Shown here: piece by piece, positions 16,076 through 24,971 of the stretch
Layout: each line of letters opens with the position of its first letter
How positions within the stretch are numbered: position 1 is the stretch's first letter
Source of the DNA: Methanolobus tindarius DSM 2278
GTDB taxonomy: Archaea > Halobacteriota > Methanosarcinia > Methanosarcinales > Methanosarcinaceae
Direction of reading: 5' to 3'
NCBI RefSeq assembly: GCF_000504205.1
Contig: NZ_AZAJ01000001.1
Span: 124,001-188,000, forward strand
Length of the DNA: 64,000 nt
Translations under genes and position numbers: made by a program
Notes under the pieces: generated by a model
The model's input: only the letters and a program-made list of their open reading frames with translations
Told to the model about the DNA's origin: nothing
Databases searched by the model: none

Positions 16076-16744
16076 TTAGAATAAAGAAGGAAAACGGGAC
16101 AAATCTGCAATAAACTTTGATTTGCCGGTTTCAATCATAACGGCATATTCAAATGTCTGTCTTCCATCAACAATAAATGAGCGGATACCGCTACGCCCTT
16201 CAATTAACTGCCTTCCTGAATCACAGGAAGTCTGAAGTTCATCAATGCCGTCAATATCTGTCACCAGCATTTCAGAAGGAAGATAAATGCTCATTTTTTC
16301 AATTGCAGGATGCCCAATAACCCATATACTATGCGTACCAGATTTCAATGATTCTGGCGCGCCATAAATAATATTAGTTGTGACTTTTATCTGCGAAGTA
16401 TTTACATTACCTTCAGCACCTGAAACCTGCATATCAAAGGAATCCAGAGAAAGAACTGTATTTCCATCATCTATCAAAACATAACCCAAATATTGCCCTG
16501 TGCTGTTTCTTTTGAATTCATCAACAAAACTCTCAACTTCCTTTTGACTTACGATGCTATTGTTATCAGAATCAAGACCCAGCCTGAAGGCTTCAGCATC
16601 GATGCCCGTATACATTTCATTAATTGTAAAATCAATTGACGTATCGTGGACCTGCAACTCATTTGTGAAAGTTGCGTCTGCCGATGAAAGTGAAATTGAT
16701 GACAAAATCAGTATCAAAGATATTAATAGAATTTTTTGTGACAT
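16076..16744 (-). CDS. Exported protein with EF-hand-like calcium loop
   Basis: A clear signal peptide (SQKILLISLILILSSISLSSADA) is followed by a beta-rich domain of about 195 residues. The loop LDSDNNSIVSQKEVESF carries D, D, N, S and E at EF-hand positions 1, 3, 5, 9 and 12, with a helix after it. There is no second membrane segment, so it may be secreted or cell-wall bound. ATG 16744 is chosen because GAGGG precedes it. It is 39 bases downstream of an archaellin gene and probably in the same transcript. Confidence 0.65.
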   Translation of the reverse strand: MSQKILLISLILILSSISLSSADATFTNELQVHDTSIDFTINEMYTGIDAEAFRLGLDSDNNSIVSQKEVESFVDEFKRNSTGQYLGYVLIDDGNTVLSLDSFDMQVSGAEGNVNTSQIKVTTNIIYGAPESLKSGTHSIWVIGHPAIEKMSIYLPSEMLVTDIDGIDELQTSCDSGRQLIEGRSGIRSFIVDGRQTFEYAVMIETGKSKFIADLSRFPSLF

Positions 16745-16783
16745 AGAATCCCTCAAAAAAGTTAAGGTGAATATTATTTCACC

Positions 16784-17560
16784 TTAAGGATATAATTGTA
16801 TCGTTTCTCTGGTACCGTACGATGAAGGAGTTACAAACTCAGCCATGGTAGTAGCTCCGGCCTCAGGAGTCATCACTATTGCAACCGTAGTGCGTGGTTC
16901 TAGATCCAGATTAGAATCTTTCTGGTTACCACTGGTTGTTACACCATCTATTGTTGTATAAGAAGTGTCACCATCTGACACAACAGAAACATAAATAGTC
17001 ACCAGGTCACCTGTATTCATTATAGGATTACCCTGAGAGAATGAAACGTCTTCATCTCTTATCTTCTGCACAGTAAAGAAGTATCTGCCATTTGCACCTG
17101 GAGGACTTTGAGTGTCCGTCAGTAAATGACCCAGATTTACACTTGCAGTGTTAGAAGATGAGAAGTTTTCCATGGCACTACCGTATGTTTTATCGTTATT
17201 GGCATATATCAGGTCATTTGTGTTAGTTCCATCAGTTATTGTAATAATTAACTGATTGAGATCCACAGGAGAACTTCCAACATTAAGACCCACTTTTACT
17301 TTAAGAAGGGACATATTAGAAGCCATCGTAGATCCGGTTTTTGCACGTACACCTTCAATGCTTTTGACGATCAGATTAGATGATACTTCCTGTGTAGCCT
17401 GCTTACCGGTTGACTGTGCCTGTTGCTGAAGTGTGCCGGATGTCTGGATAAGCACAGATGCAGCTACAGCAGCAATCAGCACCATAGCTATGAAAATAAT
17501 CAAAGTACCTATACCCACCTGGGCAGCATTGTCTTTTGTAAAGCTGGCATTAGAGATCAT
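16784..17560 (-). CDS. Archaellin (distal copy of first pair)
   Basis: The class III signal region is followed by the diagnostic [22 protein letters not shown] segment and [20 protein letters not shown], the conserved N-terminal helix of archaellins (ArlB/FlaB) packed in the filament core. The rest is the beta-rich outer domain ending EFVTPSSYGTRETIQLYP. Cleavage by the prepilin peptidase would fall before AQVGIG. It follows the next archaellin by 53 bases. It is closest in length and in the variable loop to the copy at 20165. Confidence 0.95.
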   Translation of the reverse strand: MISNASFTKDNAAQVGIGTLIIFIAMVLIAAVAASVLIQTSGTLQQQAQSTGKQATQEVSSNLIVKSIEGVRAKTGSTMASNMSLLKVKVGLNVGSSPVDLNQLIITITDGTNTNDLIYANNDKTYGSAMENFSSSNTASVNLGHLLTDTQSPPGANGRYFFTVQKIRDEDVSFSQGNPIMNTGDLVTIYVSVVSDGDTSYTTIDGVTTSGNQKDSNLDLEPRTTVAIVMTPEAGATTMAEFVTPSSYGTRETIQLYP

Positions 17561-17613
17561 GATAACCTCTTAATGAAAAAGATCTGCAGTGAAAGCACTG
17601 CAGTTCTCTTACA

Positions 17614-18423
17614 TTATGGATAGAGCTGTACCGTTTCCTTAACACCGTATGATGAAGGTGCTACAAAATCAGCTGTCGTTGCTGCACCGGATTCTGGAGT
17701 CAGGACAATGTTTACAGTGGTTCTCGGAACCAGATTCAGTCCTGATGTTTTCAGAGCAGAAGTTACAGTAGTAGTCCCAAGATAGTCATAATCTGTTGAT
17801 ACTGCAGTACTGGATGTTGTTGCAATATAAACTGTAATCAAGTCACCAGTATTCATCACAGGATTGCTCTGTGAGAATGAAGAATCTTCATCACGAATCT
17901 TTTCTACAGTATAATAGTGATCAGAATTATTGAAAACACTGGGTGACGACGATGCATTTTTTAAAAGAGTGGCCAGATTTCCAGATGCAGTTGATCCAAA
18001 GTAGTCCATTGCTCCATCAGTACCGCCTGCAGAAGCATATGATTTTGTATTTCCTGCATAAACAAGATTGTTTGCAGTTGTACCATCAGTAATTGAAATT
18101 ACTACCTGATTTACATCTACAGGGGAACTGCCAACATTAAGACCTACCTTGAGTTTCAGAAGGTCGATTGTTTCTGACATAACAGTTGCGCTGTCCTTTG
18201 CACGTACACCTTCAATGGTCTTGACCATCAGGTTAGATGATACTTCCTGGGTTGCCTGTTTACCGGTTGACTGAGCTTTCTGCTGAAGTGTACCGGAAGT
18301 CTGAATCAATACAGCAGCTGCAACTGCTGCGACCAGAACCATGGCGATGAATATGATAAGAGTACCAATACCCACCTGAGCTCTGGTATTTTTTTTCAAA
18401 TATAATGCGTTGTTTGCTTTCAT
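17614..18423 (-). CDS. Archaellin (proximal copy of first pair)
   Basis: [18 protein letters not shown] marks the processing site and core helix; the C-terminus VKETVQLYP is shared with the copy at 20990, to which it is nearly identical over the first 90 residues. ATG 18423 has a strong AGGAGGAT ribosome binding site; an upstream in-frame ATG (18444) does not. Promoter, leader hairpin and a 27-base upstream motif are shared with the 20990 copy. It builds the archaellum filament together with the other copies; which one is major cannot be told from sequence. Confidence 0.95.
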   Translation of the reverse strand: MKANNALYLKKNTRAQVGIGTLIIFIAMVLVAAVAAAVLIQTSGTLQQKAQSTGKQATQEVSSNLMVKTIEGVRAKDSATVMSETIDLLKLKVGLNVGSSPVDVNQVVISITDGTTANNLVYAGNTKSYASAGGTDGAMDYFGSTASGNLATLLKNASSSPSVFNNSDHYYTVEKIRDEDSSFSQSNPVMNTGDLITVYIATTSSTAVSTDYDYLGTTTVTSALKTSGLNLVPRTTVNIVLTPESGAATTADFVAPSSYGVKETVQLYP

Positions 18424-18438
18424 GCATATCCTCCTATA

Positions 18439-18454
18439 ATCCAAATATATGGAT
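18439..18454 (-). promoter_or_regulatory. Leader hairpin before the archaellin ribosome binding site
   Basis: ATCCA and TGGAT flank a six-base AT spacer, directly upstream of the AGGAGG. The paralogous leader at 21815-21838 has a longer form of the same element. It may tune translation or mark the start of the transcript. Confidence 0.4.
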
Positions 18455-18488
18455 GAATTTATATATCTATTAATAATATATATATTGA

Positions 18489-18515
18489 TTGGTTGGAAAT
18501 CTCAAACGTCAAACT
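18489..18515. promoter_or_regulatory. Shared 27-base motif between divergent archaellin and 7-TM genes (copy 1)
   Basis: TTGGTTGGAAATCTCAAAC continues to 18515 and matches 21873-21899 with one mismatch, while surrounding DNA differs. On the archaellin side it sits just upstream of the TATA-rich element (about 18460-18478). On the other side it precedes a TATA element at about 18540-18547. It is a candidate binding site controlling both directions. Confidence 0.55.
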
Positions 18516-18580
18516 ATGCAAGTTCGACGTGAGGAAGCATTATATATTAACAATGTGTAAATAATAGTCAGAGGGATTAG

Positions 18581-19372
18581 ATGAATGCAGGCTTATTAGT
18601 AAATGCCACAATATGTTTTGCAATAACAATATCTTCATTTGCTTTTGCATGGGTACTTGCCCGCAGTGAAGAAGAACATAATGATAAGAGTAAACCTGCC
18701 CTCTGGTCACTTGTAATATTATGGTCACTTGTAGGACTTACTTACCTGCCTACCACCATCAGAATGGTAGCTGCATATTTAGGAAGAGAAAATCTGGATC
18801 TTGTGATGTACAGCCTTGCAGCAGTTCCTTTTTCCTTTGTAGCAGTTCCACTGGTCTTTTTCATATTATATGTAATAGTAGGGAATAAAAAAATAAGTGC
18901 ATACATTTCACTTCTCTTTGTACTCTTCGGTGCAGCATACCTAATGCTACTCTTTACAAATGGAGTAATTGGACCCATAGTTTCAAGTTATTCATCTCTG
19001 TTTACTATAAATAGTGACATTGCAATTAACATATACTTAATGGGACTTTTTGTCATACCTACTGCAATGATCATAGGATTTTTACTGCTCATATTCCTGC
19101 AGAAAATGCCAAAACATCTCAGATACAGGACAGCATTGCCACTTGTAGCAATATCTTTTGTATTTGACTTCATGCTTACCGACATGATCACAATGGTGGA
19201 TGTAATGCAGCTTGTTGCAAGGATATTTGTACTCATAGGAACCGTACAGGCATTTTTAGCGTATTTCCCACCAATGACATTACAGGAAAAACTGGGTATT
19301 AAAAAATACCAGTACGAGCTTTATGATGAAGATTTCGACATTGATGGAGAGGAGGACAGCATAGATGTCTGA
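18581..19372 (+). CDS. Seven-transmembrane protein of unknown function (copy 1)
   Basis: Seven hydrophobic spans are visible between residues 3 and 235, ending in a short acidic tail (YDEDFDIDGEEDS). Conserved spots shared with the paralog at 21960 are LTYLPTTIRM after span 2, RYRTALPLVAISFVFDFMLTD in span 6, and YFPP after span 7. No enzymatic motif, kinase or HAMP domain follows, so it could be a membrane receptor signalling through a partner. ATG 18581 has GAGGGATTAG upstream. It overlaps the winged-helix gene by eight bases, which makes that protein a likely partner. Confidence 0.75.
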   Translation: MNAGLLVNATICFAITISSFAFAWVLARSEEEHNDKSKPALWSLVILWSLVGLTYLPTTIRMVAAYLGRENLDLVMYSLAAVPFSFVAVPLVFFILYVIVGNKKISAYISLLFVLFGAAYLMLLFTNGVIGPIVSSYSSLFTINSDIAINIYLMGLFVIPTAMIIGFLLLIFLQKMPKHLRYRTALPLVAISFVFDFMLTDMITMVDVMQLVARIFVLIGTVQAFLAYFPPMTLQEKLGIKKYQYELYDEDFDIDGEEDSIDV

Positions 19373-19727
19373 TGATATTGATGTCGAACTTGAACAGGCA
19401 GTGGCAGAATTCTATCAATCATTGGGAATTCACCAAGGACCAGGAGATATTCAATACAGACTTATCTTGAAAGTCCTTGGAAGGAATGAAGGAAAAATTA
19501 CAGAATTCTCAGAAATCAGGAAATACACCGATCAGTTTGCAGACAAAGGCAGCATTGGAAGCAAAATGAAAACCGTGTTCCAGCTCGAAGGACTGGTTGA
19601 AAAAGTGAAACGTGGCGGCTATGTTATTACTGATAAAGGAATAACTGCTTCTAATTTCCTCAAAGACAGCACTGCATTCTACAAGAAAAACAAGAGAATG
19701 GGCGAGATTATTGAGAGAATGCCCTAA
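19365..19727 (+). CDS. Winged-helix-like regulator coupled to the 7-TM protein
   Basis: Residues 20-95 fit a winged helix: IQYRLILKVLGRNEGKI, a second helix FSEIRKYTDQFADKG, a recognition helix SKMKTVFQLEGLVEK and a RGGYVITDKG wing. The N-terminus is acidic. The eight-base overlap with the 7-TM gene indicates translational coupling. It may regulate the divergent archaellin genes, but the second 7-TM copy has no such partner. Confidence 0.65.
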   Translation: MSDDIDVELEQAVAEFYQSLGIHQGPGDIQYRLILKVLGRNEGKITEFSEIRKYTDQFADKGSIGSKMKTVFQLEGLVEKVKRGGYVITDKGITASNFLKDSTAFYKKNKRMGEIIERMP

Positions 19728-20164
19728 GATTCTTTTTATTTATAGTTATAAACAGGTTCTGCAGAAGCAGAAATATTAACAGCCTATTTTCAACAAGTTA
19801 CTTGCAATGGTTCTGATAATTGCGTATAGTGGTTCTTTCTAATCATTAATTAATCGGCTTCGTAAGACAGGATGATTATGCTAAAGCATTCTAATTATTA
19901 AATGCTCAGCAAGAACTTAAAATAAATAACCACGAACCATGCTGAATGAACAAAAGTCTTGTTAAAAATTGTTTATGATGCACTACATGACCACAAACCC
20001 TAACAAAGCTAACCCTGTGCTATCCTACTATTTTTAAAACAGTAGATTAACAGAATGCAGCTTCAGAAAAACTAAATTTAAGATAAAAAGAATTAATCAG
20101 AAACATTAGATAATAAGACTTTAAAAAGAAGAAATAAAGTGAGATATTAAATTAGTATCTCACA
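19728..20164. other. 437-base intergenic region between the duplicated cassettes
   Basis: No gene is seen. A short hairpin (TTCTGC-AGAA-GCAGAA, 19757-19772) follows the winged-helix gene. A near-perfect 21-base palindrome lies at 20025-20045 (arms CTACT and AGTAG, AT core). The latter is about 120 bases beyond the stop of the convergent archaellin gene. The region is A+T-rich and may be the scar of the cassette duplication. Confidence 0.5.
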
Positions 20165-20944
20165 TTATGGATACAGCTGTACATTTTCTTTGGTACCATA
20201 TGAAGATGGCGTGATAAAGTCAGCTGTTGTAGCTGCACCAGATTCTGGCGTCAATACGATACTAACGGCAGTTCTTGGACCTACAACAAGACCAGTATCA
20301 TCCTGTTTACCGCTTGTTGTGGTATCACCTATTGAAGTGAATCCTGTTGCACCTGATGCTACTGTAGAAATATAAACAGTTATAAGGTCCCCAGTATTCA
20401 TTACTGGTTCTCCCTGAGTAAAAGATCCATCTTCATCACGAATCTTCTCTACAGTGAAGAAAAACTTACCGTTAGCACCAACGGTTCCAGAATCTGTCAA
20501 AAGTTTTCCAAGATTTGTACTTGCAGATGCAGATGATGAGAAATTTGCCATTGCGCTTCCATATGTACGATCATTATTTCCATATATCAGGTTATTAGTA
20601 GTAGTTCCATCAGTTATAGAAATAACAACCTGATTTACATCTACAGGAGAACTTCCAACATTAAGACCTACTTTTAGCTCCAGCAATGAAATATTGGCAG
20701 CCATATTAGTAGCCGAAGATTTTGCCCTAAGACCTTCAATGGTTTTAACCATCAGGTTAGATGAGACTTCCTGAGTTGCCTGTTTACCGGTTGACTGAGC
20801 TTTTTGTTGCAAAGTACCTGATGTTTGAATCAGAACTGCAGCTGCAACTGCTGCAACCAGAACCATTGCAATAAAGATAATCAGAGTACCTATACCCACC
20901 TGCGCGCTTGTATCTGATTTCATGAATTTACCATTTGCTTTCAT
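20165..20944 (-). CDS. Archaellin (distal copy of second pair)
   Basis: [20 protein letters not shown] marks the processing site and core helix; the C-terminus reads SSYGTKENVQLYP. The protein is about 257 residues and pairs best with the copy at 16784 in variable-loop sequence (NNDRTYGSAM against NNDKTYGSAM). ATG 20944 is favoured by GGAGT upstream over the ATG at 20953. It lies 45 bases after the next archaellin. Confidence 0.95.
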   Translation of the reverse strand: MKANGKFMKSDTSAQVGIGTLIIFIAMVLVAAVAAAVLIQTSGTLQQKAQSTGKQATQEVSSNLMVKTIEGLRAKSSATNMAANISLLELKVGLNVGSSPVDVNQVVISITDGTTTNNLIYGNNDRTYGSAMANFSSSASASTNLGKLLTDSGTVGANGKFFFTVEKIRDEDGSFTQGEPVMNTGDLITVYISTVASGATGFTSIGDTTTSGKQDDTGLVVGPRTAVSIVLTPESGAATTADFITPSSYGTKENVQLYP

Positions 20945-20989
20945 ATTTATCAACTCCTAAAAATGTGCGAAGGAATCGCACATTATTCA

Positions 20990-21799
20990 TTATGGATACA
21001 GTTGTACAGTCTCCTTCACACCATAGGAAGATGGAGCTACAAAGTCTGCTGTTGTTGCTGCACCAGACTCAGGAGTAAGAACAATGTTTACAGTGGTCCT
21101 CGGAACCAGATTCAGTCCTGAAGTTTTCAGACCTGAAGTTACAGTAGTAGAACCTAGATAATCATAGGTACCTGAAACCGCAGTGTCAGAAGTTGTAGCA
21201 ATATATACAGTAATAAGATCACCAGTATTCATTACAGGATTACTCTGAGAGAATGAAGAATCTTCATCTCGAATCTTTTCTACAGTATAGTAATGATCAG
21301 AATTATTGAATGTGCTGCTTGCTGTTGTATTTGCAGTTAACAGATATTGTAAATTAGTAGATGCAGTTGATCCAAAGTTATCCATATCACCATTGTCCTG
21401 ACCAGTTGTTGCATATGATTTTGTATTTCCTGCATAAACAAGATTGTTTGCAGTTGTACCATCAGTAATTGAAATTACTACCTGATTTACGTCTACAGGG
21501 GAACTGCCTACATTAAGACCGACCTTGAGTTTCAAAAGGTCAATTGTGCTTGACATAACAGTTGAGCTGTCCTTTGCACGTACACCTTCAATGGTCTTGA
21601 CCATCAGGTTAGATGATACTTCCTGGGTTGCCTGTTTACCGGTTGATTGCGCTTTCTGCTGAAGCGTACCGGAAGTCTGAATCAATACAGCAGCTGCAAC
21701 TGCTGCAACTAGAACCATAGCGATGAATATGATAAGAGTACCAATACCCACCTGAGCTCTGGTATTTTTATTTAAATGTAATGTTTTGTTTGCTTTCAT
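20990..21799 (-). CDS. Archaellin (proximal copy of second pair)
   Basis: It is a close paralog of the copy at 17614: same start MKAN, same NTRAQVGIG site, same length (269 residues) and same VKETVQLYP end; they differ mainly in the loop around residues 125-150. The ribosome binding site is GAGGAGGAT. The near-identity suggests recent duplication or gene conversion. Confidence 0.95.
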   Translation of the reverse strand: MKANKTLHLNKNTRAQVGIGTLIIFIAMVLVAAVAAAVLIQTSGTLQQKAQSTGKQATQEVSSNLMVKTIEGVRAKDSSTVMSSTIDLLKLKVGLNVGSSPVDVNQVVISITDGTTANNLVYAGNTKSYATTGQDNGDMDNFGSTASTNLQYLLTANTTASSTFNNSDHYYTVEKIRDEDSSFSQSNPVMNTGDLITVYIATTSDTAVSGTYDYLGSTTVTSGLKTSGLNLVPRTTVNIVLTPESGAATTADFVAPSSYGVKETVQLYP

Positions 21800-21814
21800 G
21801 TACGATCCTCCTCT

Positions 21815-21838
21815 TATATCCAGATATTTTTGGATATA
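21815..21838 (-). promoter_or_regulatory. Leader hairpin of second archaellin pair
   Basis: TATATCCA at 21815-21822 pairs with TGGATATA at 21831-21838 across eight bases, just before the ribosome binding site. It is the counterpart of the hairpin at 18439-18454. Confidence 0.45.
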
Positions 21839-21872
21839 TTACTATTATAGTAATGAATAATATAAATACCAT

Positions 21873-21899
21873 TTGGTTGGAAATCTCAAACATCAAACT
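21873..21899. promoter_or_regulatory. Shared 27-base motif (copy 2)
   Basis: It matches 18489-18515 with one difference (A for G at position 20). It lies 74 bases before the archaellin start (66 in copy 1) and just upstream of its TATA element, and 60 bases before the 7-TM gene. Confidence 0.55.
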
Positions 21900-21959
21900 C
21901 GCAACTTTTGAACAATGAAAATATATAAATAAAAAGCAACTAATTAGTAGTAGACAGGA

Positions 21960-22763
21960 ATGAACCCGGGACTGCTGCTAAACGGAACAATATGTTTTGC
22001 AATTACATTATCATCCCTTGCATTTGCATGGGTACTTTCTAAAAACAAAGATAGTTACAAAGAAAATAGCAAGCCTGCTCTTTTTTCACTGATTGTATTC
22101 TGGACGATGGTTGGACTTACTTACCTGCCAACAACAATCAGAATGTTTGCAGCGTATATGGACAATCAGGAAATTGATGCCATAATGTATTTTGTTACAG
22201 CGATTCCTTTTGCATTTATATCAGTACCGCTTGTGTTTTTCATAATATATGTGATTACAGGCAGCAAAAAAATAGGAGAATACATCTCCCTCTTTTTCAC
22301 ACTTATAGGAGCAGCATATCTTACTTTTCTTTATGATAGTGGGATAGTTGGACCCATAGTTACTGAATGGGGTTCAATTTTCATGATCAACAGTGATGCT
22401 GCAATTAATTTGTATCTAATGGGGTTATTTGTTATTCCAACTTCCATGATACTGGGATTACTGCTGTTGATATTTCTGCAAAGGATGCCAAAAAGAATCA
22501 GGTACAGGACAGCGCTGCCACTGGTAGCTATTTCTTTTGTATTCGACTTTATGCTTACCGACACAATTGCAATTGTTGATGCAATGCAAATGTTTGCAAG
22601 ACTATTTGTCTTTATAGGGACAATACTTGCCTATCTTGCTTATTTCCCCCCGGTGACAGTTCAGGAGAAACTGGGGATACATGAGCAGACAAACTCTGAG
22701 CAGGAAAACCATACTGATCATAATATTGAATTTTACCTGAAAGAAGAAATAAATAATACCTAA
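21960..22763 (+). CDS. Seven-transmembrane protein of unknown function (copy 2)
   Basis: It is a paralog of the protein at 18581 along its whole membrane part, with the same LTYLPTTIRM, RYRTALPLVAISFVFDFMLTD and YFPP signatures and seven spans. The C-terminal tail differs (EQTNSEQENHTD). No winged-helix gene follows. ATG 21960 is preceded by ACAGGA. It is divergent from the second archaellin pair, repeating the arrangement of copy 1, so a function tied to motility or surface structure is likely, by context only. Confidence 0.75.
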   Translation: MNPGLLLNGTICFAITLSSLAFAWVLSKNKDSYKENSKPALFSLIVFWTMVGLTYLPTTIRMFAAYMDNQEIDAIMYFVTAIPFAFISVPLVFFIIYVITGSKKIGEYISLFFTLIGAAYLTFLYDSGIVGPIVTEWGSIFMINSDAAINLYLMGLFVIPTSMILGLLLLIFLQRMPKRIRYRTALPLVAISFVFDFMLTDTIAIVDAMQMFARLFVFIGTILAYLAYFPPVTVQEKLGIHEQTNSEQENHTDHNIEFYLKEEINNT

Positions 22764-22795
22764 AACACATCCTGTTTTATGATTTTATTTTAGGA
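22761..22795 (+). terminator. Terminator after the second 7-TM gene
   Basis: TAAAACA-CATCC-TGTTTTA (22761-22779, starting at the stop codon) is followed by the T-rich ATTTTATTTTA. Confidence 0.5.
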
Positions 22796-22813
22796 CATTC
22801 CTGATATATTTTG

Positions 22814-22866
22814 CAACAAAAGAAGACTGCAAGGAGATTTATTTTTGTTGGAAGACCGGCAGTCTT
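22814..22866 (+). other. Interleaved inverted repeats with pseudoknot topology
   Basis: CAACAAAA (22814-22821) pairs with TTTTGTTG (22843-22850), and AAGACTGC (22823-22830) pairs with GCAGTCTT (22859-22866). The order A-B-A'-B' is that of an H-type pseudoknot if transcribed. It ends at the TATA box of the trp promoter. Confidence 0.4.
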
Positions 22867-22900
22867 ATATATATTTACATCCATGTACGTTTTTGTACAT
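22863..22900 (+). promoter_or_regulatory. trp promoter with candidate TrpY-type operator
   Basis: TATATATATTTA (22867-22876 core) is the TATA box. ATGTAC-GTTTTT-GTACAT (22883-22900) is a perfect inverted repeat covering the expected transcription start, and contains TGTACG and TGTACA. TGTACA is the TRP box bound by TrpY in Methanothermobacter. Repression at high tryptophan would follow if a TrpY homolog exists. Confidence 0.5.
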
Positions 22901-22923
22901 TATAGAACATACGTGGTTATTTG

Positions 22924-23739
22924 ATGCATGCAGTAATAAATGACATAATTAGCTCTACTGAAAAAAGAGTACAGAATCTTAAGATTAAAACAGAACCAGC
23001 TTCGCTTAAGTCTTCAGTTAAAGAAAGAGATAGCAATAAAAGAGACATAATTGGTGCTATTACTGAAAGAAAGCAGCGGGGAAAGGTTGCAGTTATAGCA
23101 GAAGTAAAGCCTGCATCCCCGGGAAAAAAACTCAGGGATATTAATCCAGAGGATGCAGCTATAATTGCAGCAGAAATGGAAAGGGCCGGAGCAGTAGCAA
23201 TATCTGTTTTGACTGAGCCAGAGTTTTTCCACGGTTCAACAGATAATCTTAGATCTGTGAGAAATGCAATTTCACTTCCTGTTTTACGTAAAGATTTTAT
23301 TGTTGATGAAATCCAATTCAGTGAAATTGAAAGCGATCTTATATTACTAATAGCAGGCATTCTTGGAGAAAAGCTTGAAGAAATGGTAGACATGGCAATG
23401 TCAAAAGGATTTGAACCACTTGTTGAAGTCCACAATGAAACTGAACTTAAAAATGCGCTTGAATCAAAAACAAGAATAATTGGAATAAATAACAGGAATC
23501 TAAGCAATCTTGAGATTGATCTAAATACTACATTACAACTTATACCGCTTGTTAAAGACTATGATACAAAAAACGGACAAAATCATATTATAATCAGTGA
23601 AAGTGGAATGCATACCATAGATGACGTAAGAATGGTTGTTAAAGCCGGGGCTGATGCGGTACTTGTAGGCACATCCATTATTAAAAGCGGAGAAATATAT
23701 GCAAAAACAAAAGAGCTTGTTGATTCACTTTACTATTAA
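22924..23739 (+). CDS. trpC: Indole-3-glycerol-phosphate synthase
   Basis: The enzyme closes the indole ring, converting carboxyphenylaminodeoxyribulose phosphate to indole-glycerol phosphate. Visible signatures are [12 protein letters not shown] near the start, the [10 protein letters not shown] and [10 protein letters not shown] strands, [16 protein letters not shown] and [11 protein letters not shown], which together line the TIM-barrel active site. Length 271 is normal. ATG 22924 is chosen over the TTG just before it. It opens a trpCBA operon; trpF and trpDEG are not in the window. Confidence 0.95.
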   Translation: MHAVINDIISSTEKRVQNLKIKTEPASLKSSVKERDSNKRDIIGAITERKQRGKVAVIAEVKPASPGKKLRDINPEDAAIIAAEMERAGAVAISVLTEPEFFHGSTDNLRSVRNAISLPVLRKDFIVDEIQFSEIESDLILLIAGILGEKLEEMVDMAMSKGFEPLVEVHNETELKNALESKTRIIGINNRNLSNLEIDLNTTLQLIPLVKDYDTKNGQNHIIISESGMHTIDDVRMVVKAGADAVLVGTSIIKSGEIYAKTKELVDSLYY

Positions 23740-23759
23740 CTAACACACGGAGAATGATA

Positions 23760-24971
23760 ATGAAAAAATCAATGTATGGCAAATTCGGAGGACAGTTTGT
23801 TCCCGAAGTGCTCATGCCGGCACTTACTGAGCTTGAAGAAGCTTATGAACGTTACAAGGATGATCGTGAGTTTTTAAAAGAACTTGATTATTACATGAAA
23901 GAGTTTGCAGGCAGGGAGACTCCACTTTATTTTGCCAAGAACCTCAGCGAGAAATACGGAATTAAAATTTATCTGAAACGTGAGGATCTTGTTCATGGCG
24001 GTGCCCACAAATTAAACAATACTCTTGGACAGGCACTTCTGGCTAAATACATGGGAAAGAAACGTCTTATTGCCGAAACCGGAGCAGGACAGCACGGAAC
24101 TGCAACAGCAATGGCTGCTGCCAATATGGGATTTGAATCTGAAGTATACATGGGAGCAAAGGATGTTATTCGCCAGCACATGAATGTTTACAGAATGGAG
24201 CTTATGGGCACTAAAGTAAATGCTGTTGAATCTGGTTCAAAGACCCTCAAAGATGCGATTAATGAAGCATTCAGAGACTGGGTCACAAACGTTGAGAACA
24301 CACATTATCTTATAGGTTCAGTTGTTGGATCGCATCCATACCCAATGATAGTGCGTGATTTCCAGAGCGTTATTGGAAAGGAAGTCAAGGACCAAATAAT
24401 GGAAAAAGAAGGAAGATACCCCGATTCCATTATCGCCTGTGCAGGTGGTGGAAGTAATGCAATGGGTATTTTTTATCCGTTCATTGAGGACAAGGAAGTC
24501 AAGCTTTTCCCTGTTGAAGCAGGGGGTAAAGAAATGAGAACCACTGAAAAAGAAGCACTTCACTCTGCATCGCTTTGTGTTGGTGAAGAAGGTATTCTTC
24601 AGGGTGCACATACACTCATACTTCAGGATAAATATGGCCAGATACTTGAATCCAGCTCCATATCCGCTGGGCTGGACTATTCAGGAGTTGGACCGGAGCT
24701 TGCATATCTGGCAGATATTGGCAGGATAACTCCATGTTATGCAAATGATGACGAAGCACTGGAAGCTTTCTATGAACTCAGTCGCCTTGAAGGAATTATC
24801 CCTGCACTTGAATCATCGCATGCAATTGCTTATCTTATGAAAATGGCAAAGATGGGAAAACTTGGAGAGCTCGGTGATCTTGTTGTTATCAACCTATCAG
24901 GAAGGGGAGATAAGGATCTTGAAACTGTATTTAAATTAAAGGAAGAAGAGTCAAAGGAGGATTGTCTGTGA
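23760..24971 (+). CDS. trpB: Tryptophan synthase beta chain
   Basis: TrpB joins indole and serine with PLP. The PLP lysine is in [10 protein letters not shown] (Lys84), the phosphate loop is [10 protein letters not shown], and [10 protein letters not shown] is the conserved catalytic region. The 403-residue length and [14 protein letters not shown] start are those of the standard TrpB1 form. ATG 23760 is seven bases from GGAG. It overlaps trpA by four bases (GTGA). Confidence 0.97.
   Translation: MKKSMYGKFGGQFVPEVLMPALTELEEAYERYKDDREFLKELDYYMKEFAGRETPLYFAKNLSEKYGIKIYLKREDLVHGGAHKLNNTLGQALLAKYMGKKRLIAETGAGQHGTATAMAAANMGFESEVYMGAKDVIRQHMNVYRMELMGTKVNAVESGSKTLKDAINEAFRDWVTNVENTHYLIGSVVGSHPYPMIVRDFQSVIGKEVKDQIMEKEGRYPDSIIACAGGGSNAMGIFYPFIEDKEVKLFPVEAGGKEMRTTEKEALHSASLCVGEEGILQGAHTLILQDKYGQILESSSISAGLDYSGVGPELAYLADIGRITPCYANDDEALEAFYELSRLEGIIPALESSHAIAYLMKMAKMGKLGELGDLVVINLSGRGDKDLETVFKLKEEESKEDCL

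Noticed and set aside
16784-21799. Archaellin sequences considered as type IV pilins
   Set aside because: [15 protein letters not shown] and the TSGTLQQ helix are archaellin signatures, and lengths near 260 fit.
22917-23507. Minus-strand frame of 196 codons opposite trpC
   Set aside because: trpC is certain by sequence; the antisense frame has a skewed Ser/Leu composition and no start signal.
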